This document shows positions 33,806 to 44,600 of a stretch of DNA of 64,000 nt, one piece after another. Position 1 is the stretch's first letter; each line of letters begins with the position of its first letter. Below the pieces are notes generated by a model. That model saw only the letters and a program-made list of their open reading frames with translations. It was not told the DNA's origin and searched no databases. The stretch is from Paramacrobiotus metropolitanus (Eukaryota; Tardigrada; Eutardigrada; Parachela; Macrobiotidae). Position numbers and translations under genes: made by a program. The DNA is taken from assembly GCF_019649055.1 (NCBI RefSeq), contig NW_026570243.1, positions 1,116,001 to 1,180,000 on the forward strand. The letters are read 5' to 3'.

Positions 33806-35265
33806 TTACTGACAGGTCTGCTGGCCTGTACCATCAGCGGTAGGTACATTTAAGGTCACCGCTCCCTGGCGGAGATTCAATGCACCGGACGCGCTTCGAA
33901 CTGGTGCCAGTGATTTACCTGCAAAATAAATACAGTTAGTAATACAAAACAAGCAGCTTGAAAACGGTTTGAAATTTAAAGCTAATATTTTTATAATTGA
34001 AATCTGCACGTACCGGCAACGTTTTCCACTGGGAGTGCGCCTTCTGGGCAGATCGGCAGAGCCATGGGCAGGCTGTTGTCGAAGCGACAGTGGATGATGT
34101 CGCAGTCCACTTTACCGGAGTTCACCGGCAAACCGTGGACTTTGAGGTCATACGAACGGCCAACGTTTCCGACCTGACGGGCTTCCACGGTGTAGCCGTT
34201 TCCGTTGACAGCGCGTCTGTAACAAAGACAATTCCAACGTCTGCTTTTTTGGAAAATAATTATTAAGTCCTTACCCGTTCTGCACCAATGGAATGACATT
34301 GGCAGGGTTGACATCGCTGGTGACACGGCAGCTCTGCAGAGCATAGCCCATTCCCTTTCGTGCAGGGCCGGTGGGTTCGGTAGTGATCTGGATGTCACAG
34401 GCGGCTGGGCCGGGCAGCGGGGAGATGATGATTCTGTGGACGAACACATCGGTTTATGAATGTGCATAGCAAACGACATTTAGTATAATATGATTTTAGG
34501 TTATATATACGTATCCCTTATTTAGTACATTATAATAATTTACTGTAGTACAATTAAAACATGTATTGTACGTATTTAAATTATACATGCTATACATACG
34601 TATCCCCTATTCAGTGCACTCTGTTTATTACAACGTGTATAGACTGTACGTGTTTAAATATTCATGTATTATTGTATATATCTAACAAGTACGTACTCGA
34701 ATCCGAATGTTGTACACTGCGACAAGGAGATCTCGTTAATTTCAGGCTCAATCAGATCCTTCTTGTCATCCTCGGGCGACCACAGACAGCAGAAATCCAC
34801 TTCATATTGTCCCACCCACGCCAACGGCGACTGCGATCCCGGTACGAGAACGAACTGCTGGAGATTGGCTCGGCCGCAGTACTTCTTGGAGCAGGCTTTG
34901 GGGGTGGCCCCGTAATTCGTTTCGTCGCACACTTCGTTGGTGTCGGTTTTGGTTAAATCGGACAGGCTTCCGGTCGCCACCAGTTCCTGATCCGCACCGG
35001 GATCCGCGACCTGGCGACCCAAGACCTCCAGATAGCCGTTGGTACTGCGGCTGTAGCTGTCGCCACGACGCACATGCAGTTCGAAGCCGTTCTCATTGGG
35101 ACCGGTGAAACAATTCAGCTGGAACACCGCCTTGATCCCCTTGCGTTCGTTGTAGACTAAGTCTTTCTCCGTGCTCTTTTGAAGGTGACCCCGGAGCGAG
35201 ACGGTGCGGGCCTGCACCGTGGCGGCCGCTGCTACGACGCACAGTAAAATTGCGAGAGTATTCAT
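33806..35265 (-). CDS. Secreted protein of unknown family, four exons
   Basis: Exons in transcript order: 35265-34697, 34433-34275, 34216-34014, 33918-33806. Phases agree throughout, giving 347 residues. It begins MNTLAILLCVVAAAATVQA, a classical cleavable signal peptide. The mature part has spaced cysteines (LNCFTG, NEVCDET, CSKKYC, DFCCLW, AACDIQ, DCDIIHC) suggesting disulphides. There is no transmembrane helix or GPI signal. The start was chosen at the Met directly before the hydrophobic core, although an in-frame alternative lies 10 codons upstream. I do not recognise the fold. The coding call is strong because the signal peptide, four matching splice phases and the terminal stop all agree. 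It shares its orientation with the VWA gene upstream, but no functional link is visible. Confidence 0.8.
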
Positions 35266-36351
35266 TTTCTTGAGGATCAGTATAAAATGCTCCAAACTTC
35301 TGAGGAAGGAAATGGCCGTAACCGTAGCAGAATAGTACGTTTATATACACGCTTGAGTGTTGAACGGATTAAACGACGCCGCACGTGCATTGTCGTGCAG
35401 TACGTCGGATTGATAAGAGGACAATTGTCTCGTGTGGGGTGCACCGGAAATTACTGGAAATCACTGATAAGCAGGATGATTCGCTGTACCGGTGTGAATG
35501 GATGCGTCCGCCAGGAAGCTATCAACAAGATAATGGAGCGGACGCTCCATATCGTTGTTTATTCAGTGGTGTTTTGTGTATTGTGTCTCTAATTAGCAGT
35601 AGTACGTCCGCATGGCTTGCGTTGCCAATAATTGCGATTGGCACGTTGAGTCAACAATGATTACTAATCGCAAACGTGTTTGAATTAATCTTTAACATTT
35701 TTGCAGTTGGATACAATTCGTATTGTACGTTCTTCCTGCTTGCCATTTATCGAAGCGTATTGCACGACTTGTATCTGTATACTATATAGACATACTGCTG
35801 CAGTTCATCATTAAAACGCACCATATCCAGGCCTGACAATAAATTAGCACGAACTTTCAGAGAAATATTCAATAACGGGAGTAGAATTGATCGATCTAAC
35901 AAGTCCTTAGTTAGTTACCTATATCGGTATTATTTTATTATTATTAAGTAGTACAGTGCCGACGGATTTGCCAAAAACATAACACTGATTAAAAACTGTA
36001 TAAAAAGATTGCGAGCATTTTCTCCACGGCTGCCACGCTTTCCCTATACATGCACACAGTGTGCGTTTCCATACGTTGCTAGTTTTGTTTCTAATACTTG
36101 TATGATTATTAATGATACCGTACCATCGTAGACAATACAAGCTGTAACAGCTGAAAGCTGTGAATATTTCGTGCTTTTGCAAAATTTCCAACCTGGTTTA
36201 TATAATGAAGTGGACGGTTGCACACGGGCCCGCAGAATGCTTTTATTTGTAACCACGACAGATTTAACAATGGATGAACGAGCGAAAATACCCTTACGCA
36301 AAGTTTAATACAAATTTAACTCTAGAGCAGCATAATTTCGTTTCCTCTGAT
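35266..36351. other. Intergenic region
   Basis: About 1.1 kb between two minus-strand genes. It holds the presumed promoter of the secreted-protein gene, with a TATATAA-type box on the minus strand near 35340. Nothing else was recognised. Confidence 0.4.
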
Positions 36352-38443
36352 TCAACGGCGGACGGAGCAGCTAGCCGTCAGGCCTCCCGCGTTGGTCACC
36401 AGGAAGTTCACCGCTCGGGTGCAGCAGGTACCGGTAGCAATACCGCCAACAGTGACATTCGAAATGCGGAACACCTCCGTCGGCAGCGACCACGTGGACA
36501 TGGACACGGCGTTTTCCCGGGTCACGTGAACCGTGCGGAGTCCCTTGTCCGGATCGGTGAACGTGGCTCGCACTTCGTAGCGCGCGTTACGGCAGCGCGT
36601 ACTGTCGTCTCCAATGGCGGCGCAGCTGCTCAGCATTGTCGAACTCGTAATGGCGCACGTGGGCGGTCGCGGCCGGTTGACGACGTTGATCACTTTCCGG
36701 ATGGAGTTGATCGCCGAGGAGGACGATGGAACGGAAACCGTCACCAGTACTTCGATGGTACTACCCGGTGCTGCCGACGCTGGTACATTGATGGAGACGT
36801 GACCGGACACGCGCTGACCGGCGCCCAAGTAGAAACTGCTGGGCGGAGACGACGACGCTACGGATCCCGTGTCGCCGGTGATTTTTTGCTGCATGGTGGC
36901 CGCACCGCCGTTATTCACTACGAAGTAGTTGACGGTGACGGACTCGCCAGGATTCAGCGACACCGGACTTTCACCGCCGCTGACCATTTCAATCCGGATG
37001 GACGACGGTCGAATCGGCGTGCGGTGGATACGCTCAAAACTGCTGCCGTCTCCATCCCGGCCCATGACCTTAACGAACACCGATTCCGCTGGTACCCTCA
37101 AGGACACGGAGTAGGACTTCGATGCTGCGTGGAAGGTCACGGCATTGGTGGTATCGGCGGCACCGCTCTCCCGAATAAATGAAACCGCGGTCACTTGGCA
37201 GTCATCACATGTCGGAGTTATCATAACCGTCACCGTCTCTCCACTGGTTGGATTGCCAGGATACTCCTGGAACCCGGAGTCGGTGCGTTGGCCGACGGCG
37301 TAGGAGAAATCTACGGGGCTACGGCCGCGCACCTCCCCTGTCCATCCAGCGGCGGACCCCCGGATGTCGGCGACCCAGTTGCCAGGAGCCGGATTGGTCA
37401 CTCGGTAGATCTTCGTATTGCGGGTGTTTAACATCATCTCCACGGTGCTTGACCGCGTGCCGGCGGGCGGTCGCAGGGTGGCCGTGGGAGCGGTGCTGGC
37501 GTCCGTCAGCACCAAATCGATGACGTACGTGGACGCATCCACTGGGATGGTGGCGCTGCGTGAGGGCACCGCTGATCGGCCTAGTTTTATAAGGATGACA
37601 CCGTCGGGTAGCAGTGCATCGCCCAGGATCATGGTCGCGGCATAAATGTCGGCCATGTTAGAGGATGTTGTAATGAGCAAACCACTGGTGGCGTCCGTGA
37701 TCTCTTGGTATACTTCAATACCGGCGAACCCAGATGGGTTAGGAATTACGAAATTCACCATTTGCTTTTTCTTCACCACCGACGATAATACGGACGACAA
37801 CAAGCCGGGGTTCTTGGTAGGGGCGTCCGTGAAGACGTGGATGATTCCGCGGTCACGACCTCGTTCCGATGCGGCCAGCAATCCTTCCAGGCACAGCTCG
37901 GGTGTATCGCCTCCGTCATATGCAGTCAGCCGGTTGATCGCTGCGATGAAGGCAGCCGATTGGGAATGGGAGAACACCTCGACTGGGCCGATGCCGGGAT
38001 CATTGAAGGGGGATAGAACGAAGCCACCCGGAGCTGGGGCGTCAGAGCTTACGGCCATGTTAACGAGTTCGACGCATTTCTGGCGAACAGCGGCAATGGA
38101 AGGTCCCATGCTGCCGGTGGTGTCCACGGCTAAAATCAGGTCGGTTCCTTGGGCTCGCGTTGAGCGGTCCACCGCAGTGGCAACGTTATAGCCAACAGCT
38201 ACAAACACCGCCAACCCTGGAAAGATGTCATAACATATTGCATACTGTACAAAACATAGTCATATAATGTAGCAAATGTTGTACAGAAGTATACAACACT
38301 CAGTTAACGAAAACTAGTTATTTTTATATGTAGCTTATTATATACGTATATATAAAAAGTACGGTGTTTGCGTATAACGTGGTAATTACATAGCCTTGCG
38401 TAACTGCGAACTTACCAAACAGTACTAAGCGCAAAGAGGCCAT
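36352..38443 (-). CDS. Secreted von Willebrand factor A domain protein (VWA7/hemicentin-like)
   Basis: Two exons, 38443-38416 and 38216-36352, joined through a split Gly codon: about 630 residues. The short first exon supplies MASLRLVLFG, which completes a signal peptide with LAVFVAVGYNVATA. A VWA domain follows (about residues 35-215) with a metal-ion MIDAS start DTTGSMG, then the later DGGDTPELCLEGL and IIHVFTDAPT strands. The rest, to the C-terminus, is beta-rich, Ser/Thr/Pro-rich and resembles the Ig-like tail of VWA7-type proteins (PGNWVADIRGS, NPGESVTVNYFV). It ends with a Cys-rich stretch (CAITSS, SSCAAIGDDSTRC, TGTCCTRAVN). It is probably an extracellular adhesion or matrix protein that binds a divalent metal. 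Its GC content is higher than the flanks. The long antisense ORF on the plus strand is a shadow. Confidence 0.85.
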
Positions 38444-39808
38444 AGTTCTGGACGTAAACTGTATTAAAGGTCAGTAAAATGCCGACATTTGGTTTTTCTC
38501 ACTACGCCAAATACGAAAAATACATGTTGTGTTCCTCGATCCGCTTTTTATTTGTTTCCTTTTCGTTTTAAGCAAATCTGCAATCATGGTTGTGATAACA
38601 AAGATGACAGGTTCGAGAAATATCTGACCGTCTTTTTTAACATGTCAATCAAGGCTAGATTATAGATGGGCGCACTTTTGCGCTTTGCATAAAGCGCATT
38701 GTTTGGAATCGTGCTTAAGTGCAGACGCATTTAAATTATTATCTATCGCAATGCGTGAGTCGTCTGACGGACTCAATTTATGCGCTAATTATCAAAATTA
38801 GTCATTCCCAGCCAAATTTTCTCAACAAAGGCATGAAAAAGATAAGGTGCGGCCGCAGATTACGCCATTTTAGTGTCACTTCCTGTTTTCTCAGCTGCAC
38901 TTGAATCGACTTCTATAATCCTGGCTGTTGATTATGAGTTCGGCCAGGAGATTCAAAATTAAGTAGGAAAATGATAGATTCAAAATTAAGTAGGAAAATG
39001 ATCGAAAAGCCTGTTGAAGATGGTTAACACTTTTATCCGGTCATTGCTTCAGCAAAGATTTTAAATTTTACTTCACTTAATTTTTGCAAATACTTGTTGT
39101 TTTGTATTGTGCCCTTTTGTGACTTTGATTTTGTTATACTCGGCATGGTACAGTTTTCTGTTTTTGTTGGTCGTATTTTTATAAATACTTCACACTAAAA
39201 CAAGATACTATAAAGCATAAGCAACTTCTGCATCACCTGCAAGAGCTTTATTCTTTCCATTTCGCTTGCCGGTTGAATCTCTTATAAACAATTCAATAAA
39301 TATGCAGTTTTCGTCTTGCTGGATTAAACAAACTATTCATTAATCTCTAAATATCAACAAAATGTTCGGTTTATAATAATATAAAGGGGTTTGCGAAATA
39401 TCGTGTCGGCAACAATATCGATCCATATAAAGTGTAATAATATGCATACGTACGGTACGTAATTCCTGGAAGCGTAAATTCTATGTGGCTCACAGTTTTA
39501 TTGATCGATTTTTGGCAACCGGAGTTCTCTCAGATCTTCCCAGTTTTAGCAAGCACGTGCACATAGCAATTTTTCTGGATCTTGCAGCCACATTTTTGTA
39601 AGATATTTTTGCTGTTATTTTTAATTGTTTTCTTTTGATATTTTGAATTTTCCGGTCACTACGATGTACTCTGTACCCTGCAATTTTTCTACACAAAAAA
39701 CGCCCGCTTCACTCCCTGCTCGCATATCTAGCCAATGGATAGCGTAGTTATGGAAAGTCAGTAAATGCTTCGTTTTGCTTTTAATTAGACATATAAAAGG
39801 CAGATAAA
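38444..39808. other. Intergenic region between divergent genes
   Basis: About 1.4 kb shared upstream region of the VWA gene (-) and the four-TM gene (+). It contains a 27-bp exact tandem duplication at 38949-39002 (unit starting AGATTCAAAATTAAG). No other element was recognised. Confidence 0.5.
38949..39002. repeat. 27-bp tandem duplication
   Basis: Two adjacent exact copies, 38949-38975 and 38976-39002, of a unit beginning AGATTCAAAATTAAG and ending GGAAAATGAT. Confidence 0.9.
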
Positions 39809-40628
39809 ATGCTGCCAGCGCACCGTGCATTCAATCTGAACCTGACTGAGAAAATATGGCGACGCACCATTCTTATTACCTACCTGGTTACCATGACGTC
39901 CATCTTAGCGGCGTTTCGTGTCAGTATCCTAGGCATCACTGCCAAGGGCTGCTTTGACGCTAATTATTATTACTCCTCTTTGGACCCTGATGTAAGCACT
40001 CTAGCTCGACCCTGCTTAGCGAGTAGAGTAGACAGAACTGTTGCTTTTTTTGTAGCGAAGCCGTCGCTATCGCACCTCCAAAGAGTCTAGTACGATTCTG
40101 TTAACCCTTCTCTGCTACTTTCCTGGCACCGTGTACTTGTGCATGTTTGTCAAACCGTTGATAGAATCTTGGCAGTTGCTATTCAGCATCCGTGCATTTC
40201 GTCAGCCTGGCAGCCTCATTGACCTGCGACGATGGACACTGTCCTCGGCGCACTGGCAGACGATTTGCGACAATCTGCGGGGCAGTCTTGAATTTGGGAA
40301 AGTGATGAAAATGCAGCTAATAACTGGAGTAGGCATATTCACTCCAGCTGGAGCAGGCTATATGCTGGAGTATTTTTCGCAGGAACCGTACCATTTTGAT
40401 TCCCAACGGAGAATGCTGATACCGTTCTGTGTCATGGAGGCTCTGGTGGAATGCCTGGATCGTTATGTCAAAAAAGAAGTGGAACGTGCGGAACATCAGG
40501 TTCTTGCATCCTGGTGTGAAGCATGGGCGAGGCAAAAGGTCACGCTGACCTGTGTCGCAAATCATCAGGCCGCTTTTAGTCGGCAGCTTGCCTTGACAGT
40601 GGAAATCTTCCAAGAAAGCGCTGTATAA
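39809..40628 (+). CDS. Four-transmembrane protein, family unknown (paralogue at 63 kb)
   Basis: Two exons, 39809-39991 and 40056-40628, with a phase-0 intron of 64 bp: 251 residues. Hydrophobic helices appear at ILITYLVTMTSILAAFRVSIL, TILLTLLCYFPGTVYLCMFV, LITGVGIFTPAGAGYML and MLIPFCVMEALVECL. The conserved end of the last helix, followed by a D-R-Y-V...VLASW segment, matches the minus-strand protein at 63 kb (SYCQRH...VLSAWYHH). The intron is at the same place and phase, so the two are paralogues. The C-terminal tail is hydrophilic. It could be part of a receptor- or channel-like family specific to this lineage, but I recognise no known domain. The start is the first ATG, 17 codons before the first helix. 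Confidence 0.7.
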
Positions 40629-40804
40629 ATAACATTTTGCAGTACCACTGGTGTATGTAATTCTACCATAGGTTTGAGATTAGTAATGAGCTACATGTTT
40701 TCTGCTCATTTTCTCGCACGCGCTTAAACTGTTGCATTTATTGTACTTTGCTCCGAATAATGGACGTTGCATAATCATATTTTACTGCATATGTTTTAGG
40801 GTGA

Positions 40805-41410
40805 GACTATAGGCACCCCTTTCACCCCCGTTTGCTATAGGCACCCCCTTTTGCACCCTGTTTTACTATAGGCACCCCTTTTCTATTACATAAATCTCGC
40901 ACCCCGTTTTTTTCCGCGGGGCATAGGCACCTGTTTCCTGTTTTCCGTTTTTTCCCAGAAGCCTGACAAAAAAATTTTCTAACAGGTTTTTTAGTTCACA
41001 AGGATTTTTTGACAATCTGACATGGCTAAATCATTCATATAAAAATATGTCCTAGGCACTCCATTCGACAATGTGCCGGTTTGACTGATTTAATAACGAT
41101 TTGGCTGCTTTGATAAATTTTCTTGCAGTGCTGAGGTTATGATGGTAATATTTGTGACCTTTTGTGGTATTGGACACCACGATGTAAATAAACGCCCCGG
41201 CATCTTTCTTACGGATTTCGTTTAGTACATGATTGACCATCCCCTCTTGTGTTCTTTCACCTCATTCCACTTTATCGTGCTTGCTCCTGTTTTGTTTCCG
41301 TGTGCGGCGGGGTGCAGGAATTAGTTAATCGAAAAGGGGTGCCTATAGCCTAAGTGGGTGCGAAAAGGGGTGCCTATAGATAACGGGGGTGTAAGGGGGT
41401 GCCTATAGCC
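40805..41410. mobile_element. Foldback/TIR element with CTATAGGCACCCC repeats
   Basis: About 80-bp terminal inverted repeats are each built from three copies of CTATAGGCACCCC: left at 40807-40819, 40835-40847, 40866-40878; right, inverted, at 41336-41348, 41367-41379, 41396-41408. Spacer sequence between copies also matches across the two arms (CACCCCCGTT). A degenerate copy GCATAGGCACC lies at 40921. The centre holds a 62-codon minus-strand ORF (41240-41052) with no recognised domain. The layout suggests a non-autonomous DNA transposon whose iterated motifs bind a transposase. No clear target duplication was found. It starts about 180 bp after the stop of the four-TM gene. Confidence 0.75.
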
Positions 41411-41664
41411 ATTTCCTATGTTTTATATGTACCAATAAGGCTGTCATTTGCGATCAACTTTAATTTTCTTGTACGAGTAAATTACATTTCCGAGACAGTC
41501 GTTGCGTGAACACGAGCAAGGTCTAGAAATTATGCATCAAACAGTCCATTTTCCATAATTTTACTTATTGCTTTCGTCTAAATCACTGCGTTAATATATC
41601 ACATTTATGGAAGTCATTAGTTAGAATTGTCAGCCGTAAGTACCGAATCGGTATCTCTGTAGAT

Positions 41665-44600
41665 CTATCGCATTCCCAAGTGCAGAGGGGCTACCAAGAA
41701 CGCAGTACTCCATAAACAAGAAAATAATACAACGAGAAATGCAAGGGTTTTGGAAGCAAGAGGACGGATGCCGATGCTGGTAAATGGTTTCCATGATGTG
41801 TGGATTATCTTGGAAGCCGCCAACGGCCACAGATACGCATTCATTGTTATGAGCGGATGCTGCCTTTCGATCAGGTAATGGAGCCTTTCTGCTTCGATTA
41901 CACAAAGATTCAGCTGAAAACACAATTCGTTACGTTACCCACATAGCATTTTCGTTACCCACATTTCTGCTACAATATCAGATTTTGTAAAACGAGAAAG
42001 CTGGCAAAAATAATAATTACTCCACATGACTTACGCTCTCGTCGCTTAGTTCATGCTCATCAGTGAGGTTTAGGCGTTTAACCATGATTGCAATATCGTT
42101 CTCCATTGTGTAGTAACCCAGAACTTCGCAGTTGCTCGATTGGATCAGTTTCTGCAGTTCGCCCATAATTCGGCGAGTGGTTAACGGAACGTGACCTTTT
42201 TCGGTCAACCGTTTAACTCGTCTTGGTGAAAACAGGACGCGAAGGCCACCCGCTAAAATTGGTAAACGCACTTAAGGATTAAATTTAAAGGCGAATTAAA
42301 AGTAGTTGTTGAACTCTTTACCGCAGATAGGGCAACAGGCATCCGGTGGAACCAGTCCAGTACAATTTGCCCGCACCGGTTTGGGGCAGCGATTATAAAC
42401 CACTTCACATGTATTGACGAATCCGCGTTCTACATAACACTTATCTATACACCAGGTTTTGTGGAATAATTTCTTGTACATACCGATGCGCCCGCCCACG
42501 GTGGAGCAAGTGCCGGGATAATCCACGCCCACTCGGACAGCTAGCGCAGAACATTCCGAAGGGAAGGTTTCTGAATTATGACCGCACACGCTACCGGTTG
42601 TTTTGCAATGCTGCAAACAGCGTCCCAGATAGGCAAAATGCCGGCCTTCCAGTAATAGAGAACACAGGTTAAAGTGCTCATGTCCATCGGTATCGCAGGC
42701 GATTTCCGTTGGCTGTTCGCTGCAGTTGCTTTTGATGTCCACTAAAGACCATACAATTTTTAAATGGTTAACCATACTTCACCATAATAACATTCATAAG
42801 GACAGTAAAACTGAGAAGAATCTGCAACTTGGAAGTACTCTTTAACCTTCTGTTGGTTGATTGCAGGATTATTAAATCTAAAGCAAAGCCATACAGATTG
42901 TTTGTACACAGTAAACATACCGCAGACATGTTGGTGACACGATATGTGATGCTGTAAGCAGACTTCCGGCTGTTCGATGCACCACTTATCCGGTCCGCAG
43001 TCGGTCTTGGGACATGCATGATTGAGTGCACAATATCCCCCGATGAAGTCATACTCACTCAGGCCGGAGCAGCGTGCCGAGCATTCGGTTGGGTAGGTTT
43101 TCCCGTTGGAGCCGCACACCCGGTTGAAGTTAATGGGACAACTGCATGGAAGACCGGTTAAGCTGTTGCGCTCTTCGTCGCGCTGTGACTCGGTAATGCA
43201 ATATCCGGCGGTGCAGACCGTCTCGCCGAAGATGCAGATACAACGGCTGCAGGCTTTTTGAAATTTCGTGCCGTGCTCTGTTCAAGCGAAACAGCACAAG
43301 GAATTACAGTTATGACAAAAAAATTTGGCATTTCAGAAACATTCGATAAAAAAATAAAAAGCTATGATTGTGCAACAAATTTTAATATTGACGCACCGTA
43401 ATATGCCGCTCCAATATGGCAGCCAACGACCTTTTCACAATCCGGCAGATCAACGCAGTGGCCTAGTGAGCCATCTTCCATACATGTGCATACAGTGTAA
43501 CACACTTCGCCGATGTCGTTCAAGTTGGGCGTTATGAATATATCGTCCTCGGCGATAACGTACGAAAATCCGGAAGACGATACTACACATCCTTTGCGGC
43601 ACGTAAATAACGTGTCATCCACTCTTTCGTTGTAGCGCCGAATGTCACAACGCATTGCCGGTGAACACGGGTTTGGATTGCAAGGAGTTTCTGGAATGGC
43701 ATCAACTGAAATAAACTGTGGTGCTTTTGGACTGTTTTCTGGGATTTCGATGTTAAGGCAAAAAGGTGCCGGGTTTTGGAGGCGGTCTTCGATGGGCAAG
43801 AAGTGGTTGCATACGGCTTCGGCCGTGGTCTCCCATTGCGGATCGATGCACGATTGAACCAGTTCTTTGCACTTTGAACTAAAAAGTCAAAGGTCACAAG
43901 CCTTTCTTAACCACACTCACAAAAAATGCGAAAACAAAATCTTTAAATAAATGAATGAACTAATGCAAATGCGTTCTAATTGCTTTTTAACACGGTTTGA
44001 AGTGTTGGTTTGAAATAAAGAACGGAATACAAATGCATAGTAAAATCAAATAGATACAAAGTTTTTTATAAGCCAAAGGCCAAATTAGAAAGACAAAGGG
44101 CACAAGTATTTTTTGTTAGAGTTAACAAAGAATATGAAAAAAAATTACTGCACAACTAGAATGCTAATACGAATACACAGTGAAAGCAAACTACTGCGTA
44201 CAAATATGTTATAAAGTTCACAGTTTATGAAATGTGATGAGTGGAATTTTTAGTACACTTACAAGCATAAAGGAAGACCCCAGATCCGCGTGTTACACGG
44301 TTTTATATGGATGGCGCACAAAAGGCCGCGCCAGATCTTCCCGCACCGCCTATCGAATTTTATTTTGATAGTACTGTTGTTTAGACGAATATGTCCGTCC
44401 CGCTTCCAAACATCCGCGGTGAACTGCGCTTCGCGGTCACTGAGACCGTTACACGAGCGAAAAGACAATGTAGGCCGATCGTTAAAATACGAGCAGTAAT
44501 TCAGATTTGAGCAACCCATTTGGCAAGGCACAGTAACTAAATGGAGATAAAAAATTCATAACTGAGCATTTCCCTAAATGTTTGATAGCACAACCATATG

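Noticed and set aside
36274-38191. Long plus-strand ORFs (up to 302 codons) at 36274-37182 and 37646-38191
   Set aside because: They are antisense to the intact VWA-domain gene and have His/Arg-rich, repetitive composition without a domain. They are shadows of GC-rich coding sequence.
41052-41240. 62-codon ORF inside the foldback element as a gene
   Set aside because: Too short and without a domain. Kept only as a note in the element description.
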